NCBI GenBank assembly: GCA_027019265.1 | Contig: JALUWX010000032.1 | Location: 62,001-126,000 of the forward strand | Length of the DNA: 64,000 nucleotides | Reading direction: 5' to 3' | From: Phycisphaerales bacterium | Lineage (GTDB): Bacteria > Planctomycetota > Phycisphaerae > Phycisphaerales > UBA1924 | Shown: positions 31,965 through 41,327 of the stretch, one piece after another | Numbering within the stretch: position 1 is the stretch's first letter | How the letters are laid out: each line of letters opens with the position of its first letter | Program-made: the position numbers and the translations under genes | The notes under the pieces: model-generated | Seen by the model: only the letters and a program-made list of their open reading frames with translations | What the model was told of the DNA's origin: nothing | Databases searched by the model: none

Positions 31965-33878
31965 TTATTGGGACTGCGCCCGGGTGATCGCATCCACGAC
32001 CTGGGAGCCGGAATACGCATTGGAGAGCCAGATCGGATCGGGGTTTTCGGGCTCAAAGACCGCCAGGAGTGGGATCCCCGTCTGTTTGAGTTCTTTGAGC
32101 TTCGCCCACCCCGGCGCGGACATGGCAGTCAGATCCGCCTGCATGGGGACCACGTCCGAGGACAGGAGGAGGGGTTTCACGGGGTTACGCGAGAGGACCG
32201 TTGCTTCGAGGGTCTTGCAGTTCAGACACCACTCGGCCGTGAAATCGAGCACCACCACACGTCCCGATTCGAGAGCTTCATCGAAGGAATCCGGGTCGTA
32301 CGAGACCCAGAAGTTGTGGTAGCTATGGCTCGTCTGGTTCGCCGCCGCCCCGATCCCGCCCCCGGCGAGGATGAGCGCGAGGACGGAGAACGCGATCAGG
32401 TTCAGCGCCCGTTTCGTGATCGAGATCGTCCGGATGAGCAGCCACCCCCCGGCGGCGAGCGCGAGGAGCCCGACTACCCACCAGTGGATCGACTTCCCCC
32501 ACCACGGGAGCGCCCAGCCCTGACCCGAAGCGATCGCGAGGAACGAGGTCCCGAGGAAGTACGCGGCGGCCGCGAGCATGAGCAGACCCATGACCTGCTT
32601 CACGAGTTCGCTGGCCGGACCCGTCTTCGGGATCGCGCTGAGCCAGCCCGGGTTGAGGGTCAGCACAAGGTACGGGAAAGCCATCCCGACCCCGAGGGCT
32701 GTGAAGATGATCATGACCTGCCAGGGTTCCATCGTTGCTGCGCCAGCAAGCAACGCCCCAGCGACGAACCCGAAGCACGGGAGCCCGAGGACGGCCGTCA
32801 TCACCCCGAACATGAACGACCCGGAGACGGAGTCCGCCTTCGGGTTCACCATGTAGACCTTCTGGGGGAGGTTGATCGAGAACCATCCCATGATCCCGAG
32901 CCCCATCGCGGCGATGATGACCCCGATGAGCCCGGTGACCCACCAGATCCCGAAGATAATGGACGGATCAACGAACCCGCCGACAAACGCGACGGGGACC
33001 CCGATCCCGAACCAGAAGACCACGACACCGATCGCCATCGACATCCCGAGCTTGAGGGCGCGTCCCTTGTGCTCACCGGCGTGTTGGGTGATGGTCATGA
33101 TCTTGATCGGGATCACGGGGAGCACACAGGGGGTCAGGTTCAGCACGAACCCACCGAAGGCGGCCGCCAGAGCGATCGCGCCGATCCCGGCCGGGGAGTC
33201 AATCGGGGGAAGGGTGATGAAACCGAGGAACTTGCGCTCGTTGGAAACGCCCGGAGTCTCAGCAACGACGATCGCGCCCTCGCCCCACGCGCTCTCGTCG
33301 GCGAACACACTCGGATCGAACGACCCGAAAGTATCCGAATCGGATGCAGCCACATCCCCCACCGCTTCGACCACCTCAAGAGTGACCGTCAGCTCGTCCG
33401 TTGTCGGGGGGAAGCACATCGTCGCATCACACGCTTGGTAGCTCACCCGAATCGGGAGTTCGTACGACCCGATCGGCGCATCCGAGGCCACCCGGATCGG
33501 GACGAACGCGATCGCTTTCCCCTCGTACACCCGGAGCGACACGGGAGATCCCGTGAAGTTCACGCTCACCTCGTGTTCGTCCGGCCACTGGATGCGCCCA
33601 GCGCTGAGCCATTCCGGGGTCTCAACCTCAATCTGGGTCGGGGTGGCCGGGAACCCTTCCAGCGCCTCGGGGAGGACGGGGACGTTGGGATACACATGGA
33701 ATCCGGGATTGTGATCCAGAACGACGGCGATGACCAGATCCTGCGCCCCCGGGACGACCTGGGTGGCGCTGGGGGTCGCGCTGACTTCGAGCGGGCTGGG
33801 TCCACCGAACCCCATCATCTGCGCCCGGACGGCGCTGGTGATCAGAAGAAGGATCAGAATCGCGGAGCGTGGGAGCAT
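31965..33878 (-). CDS. dsbD: Thiol:disulfide interchange protein DsbD
   Basis: Moves reducing power from cytoplasmic thioredoxin across the inner membrane to periplasmic proteins. The 637-residue protein has a signal peptide (MLPRSAILILLLITSAVRA), an N-terminal DsbD-alpha-type domain with the Cys pair in QACDATMCFPP near residue 155, and a multi-helix core with NLTPCVLPVIPIKI near 250 and LGLPCFGFVAG near 364. A C-terminal thioredoxin domain carries WCLNCK near 550. All three redox pairs are present. GAGGA lies 7 nt before the ATG at 33878; the frame is open further upstream but that part is non-coding in character. Confidence 0.95.
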   Translation of the reverse strand: MLPRSAILILLLITSAVRAQMMGFGGPSPLEVSATPSATQVVPGAQDLVIAVVLDHNPGFHVYPNVPVLPEALEGFPATPTQIEVETPEWLSAGRIQWPDEHEVSVNFTGSPVSLRVYEGKAIAFVPIRVASDAPIGSYELPIRVSYQACDATMCFPPTTDELTVTLEVVEAVGDVAASDSDTFGSFDPSVFADESAWGEGAIVVAETPGVSNERKFLGFITLPPIDSPAGIGAIALAAAFGGFVLNLTPCVLPVIPIKIMTITQHAGEHKGRALKLGMSMAIGVVVFWFGIGVPVAFVGGFVDPSIIFGIWWVTGLIGVIIAAMGLGIMGWFSINLPQKVYMVNPKADSVSGSFMFGVMTAVLGLPCFGFVAGALLAGAATMEPWQVMIIFTALGVGMAFPYLVLTLNPGWLSAIPKTGPASELVKQVMGLLMLAAAAYFLGTSFLAIASGQGWALPWWGKSIHWWVVGLLALAAGGWLLIRTISITKRALNLIAFSVLALILAGGGIGAAANQTSHSYHNFWVSYDPDSFDEALESGRVVVLDFTAEWCLNCKTLEATVLSRNPVKPLLLSSDVVPMQADLTAMSAPGWAKLKELKQTGIPLLAVFEPENPDPIWLSNAYSGSQVVDAITRAQSQ

Positions 33879-34112
33879 ATCGGTCCTCGGGCATCGGATG
33901 CCGGTTCGTGGGACACACGATCCGGGTACAGAGTGTATTTCAGCTCCTGTGCTGGGTTGATCCGAACTCCCCAACCCCCGGTTCAGGCGCGTTGTTCCCG
34001 GATCGGCCCGGAAGTGGGGTCTTGGGTGGAGGAATTCCGCGTTCCCAGCCGATATCCGCTCTTGGAGCACCCGTGCACGGGTGTGTCGTGCGCCCGGAGT
34101 GATCGTCGTCCC

Positions 34113-35132
34113 ATGAGCATGCTCGACCAAAACGAGATCGACTCACTGCTTGCATCAGTGAGCACGGAGGAGAGCAACGAGCCCGAGCAGACGATCTCGA
34201 TCTATTCGCGCACCCGGAAGGACCTCGACAACGTCGAGGTCCGTCAGTACGACTTCAAACGACCCGAGCGTGTCTCCAAAGACCAGATGATGGCGCTCGA
34301 GACCCTCCACGAAGCGTTCGCGCGGAACTTCGGCGCGTCGCTCTCGGGGTTCCTCCGCACAATCGTCGAGGTCCGGGTCGCGGCATGTGAACAGATGACC
34401 TACGGCGAGTTCGTCTCGGGTCTCCCCAATCCCACAAGCTACAACCTGATCCAAGCGGACCAACTCGACGGGCAGATGTGCCTTGAGATCTCACCGCTCA
34501 TCATCTATCCCATTATCGATCGTCTCCTGGGGGGGACCAACCAGGATCTCTTCATCCCCCAGCGCCCGATGACTCCGATCGAGCAGCGATTGATCTCGAA
34601 CGTGCTCCGTCGAGGGCTCGCGGCGATGAGCGAAGCTTGGAGTTCGGTGAAGGAACTCACCTTCGACATCGTTTCCCACGAGTCGAACCCCCAGCTCGTC
34701 CAGATCGTCCCCCCCAACGAGGTGGTGATGGTCATCGGGCTCGAGATGCGCATGTCGTCCCGCGCGGGGACCATGAACCTCTGTATTCCCTACAACGTCA
34801 TCGAACCCGTGATGGACGAGCTGAGCTCGCAGTCATGGTTCGCTGTGAGCCGGAACGAGAGCGATGACACCTCGGAACGACGGATCACGGAGAACCTGGA
34901 TCAATCCGGGGTCGAGGTCTGCGCCACCCTTGCTGAAACGACGATCACCCTCAAGGAACTCTCCGAACTGAGTGTCGGGGACATGATCGTCACCACCCAT
35001 CCCTCATGCTCACCGTGCGTGATCAGTGTCGAGGGAGAGCCCAAGTTCTTCGCTGAGCCGGGTCGGCACAAGCGGAACCGGGCTGTCCGGGTCATCCGGG
35101 GGATCGAGAAGGGCGAACGGATCGATCCTTAA
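34113..35132 (+). CDS. fliM: Flagellar motor switch protein FliM
   Basis: C-ring protein that binds phosphorylated CheY and sets the rotation direction. The 339-residue protein begins MSMLDQNEIDSLLASV, the conserved N-terminal CheY-P-binding peptide. The middle domain (FARNFGASLSGFLRTIVEVR) and a C-terminal SpoA domain (VGDMIVTTHPS near residue 290) follow. No other flagellar gene is near; it stands alone between dsbD and nusA. Confidence 0.95.
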   Translation: MSMLDQNEIDSLLASVSTEESNEPEQTISIYSRTRKDLDNVEVRQYDFKRPERVSKDQMMALETLHEAFARNFGASLSGFLRTIVEVRVAACEQMTYGEFVSGLPNPTSYNLIQADQLDGQMCLEISPLIIYPIIDRLLGGTNQDLFIPQRPMTPIEQRLISNVLRRGLAAMSEAWSSVKELTFDIVSHESNPQLVQIVPPNEVVMVIGLEMRMSSRAGTMNLCIPYNVIEPVMDELSSQSWFAVSRNESDDTSERRITENLDQSGVEVCATLAETTITLKELSELSVGDMIVTTHPSCSPCVISVEGEPKFFAEPGRHKRNRAVRVIRGIEKGERIDP

Positions 35133-35171
35133 TACAGTGGATCGCTGAGATTCCCCTTCGGACCGGATGAT

Positions 35172-35430
35172 TCAGGGGACCCCCGATCCGGGTCCGGGGT
35201 TTGATTCTGTCAGGTCTGTGTTCTAAAGTTCCTTTGCGTCGCATGGTGCGGCGCACGGAGAATGTCCGCATGCGCAACGGCTTGTCCACATGTCGGTGAT
35301 CGAGCGCTCCAGCTCGATGCTCAGCGATCCGGAAGGGACGCGGATGATGCGGTGATCGCAGAATCCATCCCGGAGGGTGAGCGAAGCCCACCCGACGCGC
35401 ACGCGGGCCGCGGCTCTTGGATGAGCCAGC
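35172..35430. other. Hairpin-rich non-coding stretch upstream of nusA (possible structured RNA)
   Basis: No supportable gene lies between fliM and nusA (35133-35531). Several consecutive hairpins can be drawn: GCGTCGC/GCGGCGC (35236-35242/35248-35254), ATCGAGC/GCTCGAT (35299-35305/35312-35318), GCGATC/GATCGC (35324-35329/35354-35359), GGGTG/CACCC (35375-35379/35389-35393) and GGCTC/GAGCC (35412-35416/35423-35427). A CCCCG/CGGGG stem near 35180 may end the fliM transcript. The strand and identity are unknown. Confidence 0.4.
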
Positions 35431-35531
35431 GGTCGTTTCCGTTTTAGAGTTTGGCATTTCCCGGGTCCCCCGATCGGGTCCCGGATCGGACAACACGACA
35501 ATCAGGCAACCCGACAACCCGGAGCACAACC

Positions 35532-36911
35532 ATGAGCATGAACACCCAAGAAATGATGCGGATCCTCGACTCGATCGCGCGTGACCGCAACGTCGAGAAG
35601 TCCCTCCTCATCGCCGACCTCGAAGCGGCGATGGTCAGCGCGTGCCGCAAGTTCTTCGGGACCCTCGATGCGGAGGAGTTCTCGTGCACCGTCGATCCGA
35701 TCTCGGGTGAGATCGCGCTCTTCCGGTACGACGAGCCCCTTGAGATCGCTCCGGAAGACTTCGGTCGCATCGCCGCCCAGACATTCAAGCAGGTCATGAT
35801 CCAGCGCTTCCGCGACGACGAACGCCAATCCCTCCTCGAGGAGTTCTCGGGTCGTCAGGGCCAGCTCGTCACGGGGACGGCCCAGCGCTACGACCGTGGC
35901 GCGCTCATCGTCCAGGTCGATCGCGCCGAGTGTGTGATGCTCCGCTCCGAGCAGATCCCGGGTGAGCAGTTCATGCCCGGCGACCGGGTCCGCGCGATGG
36001 TCCTCGATGTGAAGGACATGGGCTCTCAGGTGAAGATCTACCTCTCCCGTGGTCACCCGGACTTCATCCGTTACCTCTTCGAAGTCGAGGTCCCGGAAGT
36101 CGCGGACCGGACGATCGAGATCAAGGCGATTGCGCGTGAAGCGGGGTACCGCACGAAGATGGCCGTCGCTTCGATCGACTCGAAGATCGACGCCGTCGGC
36201 GCGTGTGTCGGTATCCGTGGATCCCGTATCAAGACCATCGTGGACGAACTCAACGGCGAGAAGATCGACATCGTCCGCTGGAACGAGTCGTCCCAGATCC
36301 TCATCGCGAACGCGCTGAAGCCCGCCGAGGTCAACGAGATCTCGCTCTGTTTCGAGCTCGGACGCGCGACCGTGGTTGTCCGGGACGATCAGCTCTCGCT
36401 CGCGATCGGGAAGCGTGGACAGAACGTGCGCCTCGCCGCACGTCTGACGGGCTGGGATGTGGACATCCTCACCCCCGAGGAGTTCACCAAGTCCCTCACC
36501 ATACTCTCCGAGACCCTCACCCAGGTCGAGGGGATCTCCGAGGACATGGTCGATCGTCTCGCGGCGCTCGGGATGGTCTCGGTCTTCGACATCGAAGAGG
36601 TCGGGATCGACGTCCTCCAGACGGAACTCGAGCTCGACGACGAAGCGGCCCAGCTCGCGATGGACATCTGCTCCGCTCGCGCGAAGGAAGTCGCCGAGGA
36701 GCAGGAACGCGCCAAGGCGGAAGCGGAAGCGAAGCGTGCCGAGGACGAAGCTGCTGCGGCCGCGATCCTCTCCGGCGCTGTGGACCCCTCAGAGAACCCC
36801 GACGCGGCCGCCGCTGCGATCCTGGGCGCCGCCGTGGGATCGAACGATTCGAACAACGACGAAGACAGCGGCGATGCCGACGACCGCGCCGCGGACATCC
36901 TCGGGAACTGA
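35532..36911 (+). CDS. nusA: Transcription termination/antitermination factor NusA
   Basis: Binds RNA polymerase and nascent RNA to control pausing, termination and antitermination. The 459-residue protein has the N-terminal polymerase-binding domain (MMRILDSIARDRNVEKSLL), an S1 domain near residues 112-170, and two KH domains, with VGACVGIRGSRIKTIVDELN in KH1 and SLAIGKRGQNVRLAARLTGW in KH2. A helix-hairpin-helix-like C-terminal part (EGISEDMVDRLAALGMVSV) precedes an Ala/Glu-rich tail. It leads the nusA-infB-ylxP-rbfA cluster. Confidence 0.96.
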   Translation: MSMNTQEMMRILDSIARDRNVEKSLLIADLEAAMVSACRKFFGTLDAEEFSCTVDPISGEIALFRYDEPLEIAPEDFGRIAAQTFKQVMIQRFRDDERQSLLEEFSGRQGQLVTGTAQRYDRGALIVQVDRAECVMLRSEQIPGEQFMPGDRVRAMVLDVKDMGSQVKIYLSRGHPDFIRYLFEVEVPEVADRTIEIKAIAREAGYRTKMAVASIDSKIDAVGACVGIRGSRIKTIVDELNGEKIDIVRWNESSQILIANALKPAEVNEISLCFELGRATVVVRDDQLSLAIGKRGQNVRLAARLTGWDVDILTPEEFTKSLTILSETLTQVEGISEDMVDRLAALGMVSVFDIEEVGIDVLQTELELDDEAAQLAMDICSARAKEVAEEQERAKAEAEAKRAEDEAAAAAILSGAVDPSENPDAAAAAILGAAVGSNDSNNDEDSGDADDRAADILGN

Positions 36912-36976
36912 TCCGCACGACGCGCGAGCACAGCCCATCAACAGACTTTCAAGCCGTTCGCTGAACGGAGGACCAT

Positions 36977-39814
36977 TTGGCTAAGAGCAAACGAATCTTT
37001 GAACTCGCGAAAGAACTGGGCGTGAAGTCCAAGGCGATCGTGGAGAAGTGTCACGCTGAGGGGATCCCCCAAGACGTGATCAAGAACCACATGTCCACGA
37101 TCTCCCTCGGTCTCGAACAGACCGTGCGTGAGTGGTTCGCCGGCGAAGCAGGCGAAGCGGAAGACGCGCCGCACACCGCCGTCGAACGCGCCGAGAAAGT
37201 GGACATCGAGAAGGCCAAGAGCAACAAGGCCCGTCCCGCCTCCAAGAGCGCTGAGGGTGATGAAGACGATTCCGGTGATGACAGCAATGCTGTCGCCACC
37301 GCGACGGCCACCAAAGCCCCCCCGCCGCCTCCCCCGACTCGAGTCAGCGCTACAGCCCCCGCTGCGCCCGTGCCCGCGAAAGCACCCGCTTCAGAGCCAG
37401 AGCCCGCGCAAACGAAGGCACCCGAAACTCCCCCGTCGCAGCAAACGCCCGCCGCTGAGGCACCCGCAACACCCGCGGCGTCGAAGCCCGACTCCGACAC
37501 GGGATCGGACCGCGATACGGTTGCCAAGCCTGCGGCCAGCGCTCCCGCGACGGGCGAGAAGCCCGAGAAGAAGCCGGAGACGAAGAAAGCGCCTCCGGCG
37601 CCCAAGATGAACGTGCCCAGGCGACCGACCTCGGTGACCCCGGCCGGCCCCAGAATCGAGGAACTCGAGAAGAAGCAGATCAAGCTCTCGGGCCCGAAGG
37701 TCGTGCGTGTTGAAGCTCCCGAACCCATCCACGAAGCGCCCCGTCGTCGCTCCGGACCTCGTCCTGGCGGCGGAGGCGGTGGGTATGGCGGCGGCGGAGG
37801 CGGCGGAGTCATGGACCCGACCATGCCTCCGGGTGGACGCGCTCCGCGCGGTGGGAACGCGCGTCGCCGTGGCGGTGATCGCCGGGAACGAGACGACATG
37901 CCCAGAGGCGGAGGCTGGACCGAGGCGGACCTCGCCGAACGGGAAGCACGTCTCAAGAGCTCCGGCGGATATCTGCGCCAGAAGCAGAACCAGATGCGCT
38001 CCAACGCGAACACCCCCCAGTCCGCGGCCGCGACGGGCGGGAAGGTTCAGATCTCCGAGCCCTTCACGATCAAGGACCTCTCCGCCGCAACGGGCGTGAA
38101 GGGCGCTGACATCGTCAAGAAGCTCTTTATGCAGGGTGTCATGGCCACCATCAACTCTGGGATCGATACCGAAAAAGCCCAAGAGATCATGATGGACTGG
38201 GACATCGAGCTCGAAGTCACGGAAGCCAAGACGGCCGAGCAGCAGGTCGAGGAGCAGTTTGCCGAGCGTGACCGCAAGGACGAACGTCCGCGCGGCCCGA
38301 TCGTCACGATCCTCGGGCACGTGGACCACGGCAAGACCTCGCTCCTGGACAGGATCCGCAACGCGAACGTCGCCGACGGCGAAGCGGGCGGGATCACGCA
38401 AGCGACGAGCGCATTCCGTGTCCCTGTATCGCTTGGAGACAATGAGAAGTTCGTCACCTTCATCGATACACCGGGCCACGAAGCGTTCACGGCGATGCGT
38501 TCGCGTGGCGCGAATGTCACGGACATCGTGGTCCTCGTTGTCGCCGCCGACGACGGTGTCATGCCCCAAACGAAGGAATCGATCTCCCACGCGAAAGCGG
38601 CCGGGGTCCCGATCATTGTGGCGCTGAACAAGATCGATAAGGCGGAAGCGACGGACTCCAACATCCAAAAAATCCTGGGTCAACTCGCTGAAGAAGGACT
38701 GAACCCGACGGATTGGGGTGGAGATACCGAGATCGTCCGGACCAGTGCCCTCAAGAACGAGGGGATCCAGGATCTGCTCGAGATCCTCGATCTCCAAGCG
38801 GAAGTGCTCGAGATCAAGGCCGACTACGCCGGTCAGGCGCAGGGCTCGGTCATCGAAGCCCGTCCCGAGGAAGGCCGAGGGAACGTCGCGAACATCCTCG
38901 TCCAGGAAGGCGAGCTCAGTGTCGGGGACTTCATCGTCATGGGCCGCGCCTTCGGCCGTGTCCGTGACATCACGAACGATCGTGGACAGCGCATCAAGAG
39001 TGCGACCCCCCCCATGCCCGTTCAGATCTCTGGTATCAACGATCTCCCCGACGCCGGCGACAAGTTCTACTGCGTCCCGACCCTCAAGGAAGCGGAGAAG
39101 GCCGCCGAGCAGCGCCGGGACCGTGAACGTCTCGAGCAGCTCGCCCAGCCCAAGGTCACCCTCGACTCCATGTTCTCCCAGATGGCGGAACAAGAGCTCA
39201 AGGAGATCCTCGTCGTGCTCAAGGCCGACGTCCAGGGCTCCGTGGACGTGCTCAAGTCCGAGATCGAGAAGGTCTCGAACGAGGAGGTCAAGGTTCGGGT
39301 CATCCACAACGCTGTGGGCGGGATCACGGAATCCGACATCCTCCTCGCGAACGCATCGAGCGCCGTCATCATCGGCTTCAACGTCATCGCGAACTCGAAG
39401 GGGCGCTCCCTCGCTGAATCGAAGGGTGTGGAGATCCGGAACTACTCGGTGATCTATCACATCGTCGAGGACATGAAGAAGGCCGTCGAAGGTCTGCTCT
39501 CCCCGGACATCCGCGAAGAGGTTCTGGGTCACGCCGAAGTCCGTCAGGTGTTCAAGGTGTCGAAGGTCGGCGCGATCGCCGGGTGTTACGTCACCGACGG
39601 CGTGGTCGAGCGGGACGCGCTCATCCGTGTCACGCGCGACGGCGTGGTCATCGAGAACGATCGCCGTCTCGAGCAGCTCAAACGCTTCAAGGACGACGCC
39701 AAGGAGGTCCGCGCCAATATGGAGTGCGGCATGAAGATCGTCGGGTACGACGATATCAAGGACGGCGACGTGCTCGAATGCTACAAGAACATCGAGGTCG
39801 CGAGAACTCTCTGA
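36977..39814 (+). CDS. infB: Translation initiation factor IF-2
   Basis: GTPase that brings initiator tRNA to the 30S subunit and promotes subunit joining. The 945-residue protein starts at TTG with GGAGG 5-6 nt upstream. It has an IF2-N module ([20 protein letters not shown]), a long Pro/Ala-rich linker, a Gly-rich patch near residue 260, a second IF2-N module, then the G domain with GHVDHGKT near 446, DTPGHEAF and NKID. Domains II-IV follow. The linker is longer than in E. coli but typical of high-G+C bacteria. Confidence 0.97.
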   Translation: MAKSKRIFELAKELGVKSKAIVEKCHAEGIPQDVIKNHMSTISLGLEQTVREWFAGEAGEAEDAPHTAVERAEKVDIEKAKSNKARPASKSAEGDEDDSGDDSNAVATATATKAPPPPPPTRVSATAPAAPVPAKAPASEPEPAQTKAPETPPSQQTPAAEAPATPAASKPDSDTGSDRDTVAKPAASAPATGEKPEKKPETKKAPPAPKMNVPRRPTSVTPAGPRIEELEKKQIKLSGPKVVRVEAPEPIHEAPRRRSGPRPGGGGGGYGGGGGGGVMDPTMPPGGRAPRGGNARRRGGDRRERDDMPRGGGWTEADLAEREARLKSSGGYLRQKQNQMRSNANTPQSAAATGGKVQISEPFTIKDLSAATGVKGADIVKKLFMQGVMATINSGIDTEKAQEIMMDWDIELEVTEAKTAEQQVEEQFAERDRKDERPRGPIVTILGHVDHGKTSLLDRIRNANVADGEAGGITQATSAFRVPVSLGDNEKFVTFIDTPGHEAFTAMRSRGANVTDIVVLVVAADDGVMPQTKESISHAKAAGVPIIVALNKIDKAEATDSNIQKILGQLAEEGLNPTDWGGDTEIVRTSALKNEGIQDLLEILDLQAEVLEIKADYAGQAQGSVIEARPEEGRGNVANILVQEGELSVGDFIVMGRAFGRVRDITNDRGQRIKSATPPMPVQISGINDLPDAGDKFYCVPTLKEAEKAAEQRRDRERLEQLAQPKVTLDSMFSQMAEQELKEILVVLKADVQGSVDVLKSEIEKVSNEEVKVRVIHNAVGGITESDILLANASSAVIIGFNVIANSKGRSLAESKGVEIRNYSVIYHIVEDMKKAVEGLLSPDIREEVLGHAEVRQVFKVSKVGAIAGCYVTDGVVERDALIRVTRDGVVIENDRRLEQLKRFKDDAKEVRANMECGMKIVGYDDIKDGDVLECYKNIEVARTL

Positions 39815-39845
39815 GTTTCACAGCGGAAGGACTCCGGGAACGCCA

Positions 39846-40211
39846 ATGCTCATCGGTGCACTCCAGATCGAGATCGAGATCCCCGGCGCGATGTCCCTCA
39901 AGGACAAACGCTCCGTGGTCAAATCGATCAAGGACTCGTGCCATCGGCACCACATGGTCAGCGCCTCCGAGATCGGAGCGCAGGACGTGTGGAACCGATC
40001 GATCCTCGGATTCGCGATGACGGGAGTCAACGGCGCGACCATCGGCGCGGTCCTCGATCGGGTCACCCAGCGCGTCGCGTCCACCCCTGGGTGCGAGATC
40101 ATCGACACGACCCGATCGATCGCGCACGTGAACGATCTATCCGTGAGCGATGAGATCGACACGGGCTCGATCGATGACGAGATCCGTCTCTACGCGAAGG
40201 AGATCGCATGA
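39846..40211 (+). CDS. YlxP-like DUF503 protein
   Basis: A 121-residue protein of the DUF503/YlxP family, recognised by the N-terminal MLIGALQIEIEIPGAMSLKD and the KRSVVKSIKDSCHRHHMVSA stretch. In many bacteria this gene lies between infB and rbfA, as here. Its molecular role is not established; a ribosome-linked function is suggested by the conserved neighbourhood. It overlaps rbfA by 4 nt (ATGA). Confidence 0.9.
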   Translation: MLIGALQIEIEIPGAMSLKDKRSVVKSIKDSCHRHHMVSASEIGAQDVWNRSILGFAMTGVNGATIGAVLDRVTQRVASTPGCEIIDTTRSIAHVNDLSVSDEIDTGSIDDEIRLYAKEIA

Positions 40212-40639
40212 AACGACGCGCCCAACAGGTCGGGGCGACGATCCGTCGTGAGCTCCAGCAGCGCCTCGCGCGGGGCTTTAATGACCCGCGTATCCGAGGG
40301 ATGGTCACGGTCACGCGAGTCGAGATGACGGACGATCTCAAGCGCGTGAAAGCGTTCATCACGGTCATGCCCGAAGAGCGTGCCAATGTCACCATGCACG
40401 GGCTCAGGGCCGCCCTCCCGAGGATCCGTCGCGATGTCATGGACCGGATCCGGATCAAAGAAGCGCCGACCTTGGAGTTCGAGTACGACGAAGGGGCGCG
40501 GGCGCAGCGGGTGATCTCCGAACTCCTCGCGAAGGATCGGATCGAACGGGGAGCCCTCGGGCTCGGCCCGGACGGCGAGACCAAGACGACCGAGGGGGAC
40601 CATGACACGAATACTGAGACCGCGCCCAGTGAGCAGTGA
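40208..40639 (+). CDS. rbfA: Ribosome-binding factor A
   Basis: Assists late 30S maturation at helix 1 of 16S rRNA. The 143-residue protein shows the single KH-like fold with KRRAQQVGATIRRELQQRL at the N-terminus, DPRIRGMVTVTRVEMTDDLK, the Ala-interrupted helix region LRAALPRIRRDVMDRIRIKE and PTLEFEYDEG. The charged, disordered tail is longer than usual. Its start overlaps ylxP, and its end overlaps the next gene by up to 38 nt. Confidence 0.93.
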   Translation: MKRRAQQVGATIRRELQQRLARGFNDPRIRGMVTVTRVEMTDDLKRVKAFITVMPEERANVTMHGLRAALPRIRRDVMDRIRIKEAPTLEFEYDEGARAQRVISELLAKDRIERGALGLGPDGETKTTEGDHDTNTETAPSEQ

Positions 40640-41327
40640 TCGCATCGTCAACACGGAGCAGATCATCGGCGCGATCGGCTCATTGTCGATCGATGACGAG
40701 CCCGTCAGCGCCGCCCACCTCTCTCCCGAGACCCTCGGGGACTGCGGCCCGCTCGTCCACGAACTCGTGTACTCCATGCTTCTCTGGGAAGCGTCCATCG
40801 ATCAAGCCCAACGCGGGATGGAACGGCTCCGCGATTCCTTCGTTGATTGCAACGAGCTCCGGGTCTGTCTCCCCCACGAAGTCGCGGAAGTGCTCGGTGG
40901 GCGATACCCGCGCCTCGACGATCGGTGCGAACGACTGGTCGGCGCGCTCCGCTGGGTGTTCTCGCGGAATCAGTCGCTGACACTCGAGCCGATCCGTGAA
41001 CTCAACAAACGGGACGCGAGGAACGAGCTCCTGAGTGTTGAAGCAATCCCACGCTTCGTCGCTTCACGGATCCTTCTGATCGGGCTCGAAGCCCACGCAT
41101 TCCCTATGGACGACAAGCTGGCCAAGTCCATGCACAAAGCCGACCTTGTCGAGCACGCGCGAGACCCGGACCGGATCTCGAGCGAACTCGAACGAGATAT
41201 CCGTGCCGGCGACGCGCTGGGCGTCTACACCCGCCTCGAACGCTGGCTCATCGAACGCGACAAGCAGGTCTCTCTGGAACGTTCTCAGAAACGTTCACGG
41301 AAGAGCAAGACGGAAGGCAAATCTTGA
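40602..41327 (+). CDS. HhH-GPD-like protein, divergent endonuclease III relative
   Basis: A 241-residue, mostly helical protein. SVEAIPRFVASRILLIGLEA followed by HAFPMDDKLAKSM lines up with the helix-hairpin-helix and catalytic-Asp region of endonuclease III (G-x-G-RKTA ... VDTHV). The Asp is kept (MDDKL), but the hairpin glycines and catalytic Lys are not, and there is no Fe-S cysteine set. DNA glycosylase activity is therefore doubtful. The ATG at 40602 overlaps rbfA by 38 nt; a GTG at 40629 is an alternative start. The last codons overlap the next gene. Confidence 0.55.
   Translation: MTRILRPRPVSSDRIVNTEQIIGAIGSLSIDDEPVSAAHLSPETLGDCGPLVHELVYSMLLWEASIDQAQRGMERLRDSFVDCNELRVCLPHEVAEVLGGRYPRLDDRCERLVGALRWVFSRNQSLTLEPIRELNKRDARNELLSVEAIPRFVASRILLIGLEAHAFPMDDKLAKSMHKADLVEHARDPDRISSELERDIRAGDALGVYTRLERWLIERDKQVSLERSQKRSRKSKTEGKS

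Noticed and set aside
31872..34112. Very long plus-strand frame before fliM, in frame with it
   Set aside because: It is the antisense shadow of dsbD: composition is Arg/Asp/Glu/Pro-rich without domains, and FliM homology begins exactly at the ATG at 34113.
35290..35345. Signal-recognition-particle RNA because of a TCCGGAAGG loop
   Set aside because: The conserved AGCAGCC following the GGAA loop and the facing internal-loop bases are absent.
35262..35447. 61-residue plus-strand frame upstream of nusA, and overlapping minus-strand frames
   Set aside because: No ribosome site, odd composition, and stronger evidence for hairpin structure than for coding.
37750..37815. Gly-codon repeat in infB as a genetic repeat of interest
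   Set aside because: It is the Gly-rich linker of IF-2; such low-complexity linkers are normal for this protein in G+C-rich bacteria.
37391..39532. 713-residue minus-strand frame
   Set aside because: Antisense to infB, whose GTPase motifs are unmistakable on the plus strand; the frame is open because of strong G+C codon bias.
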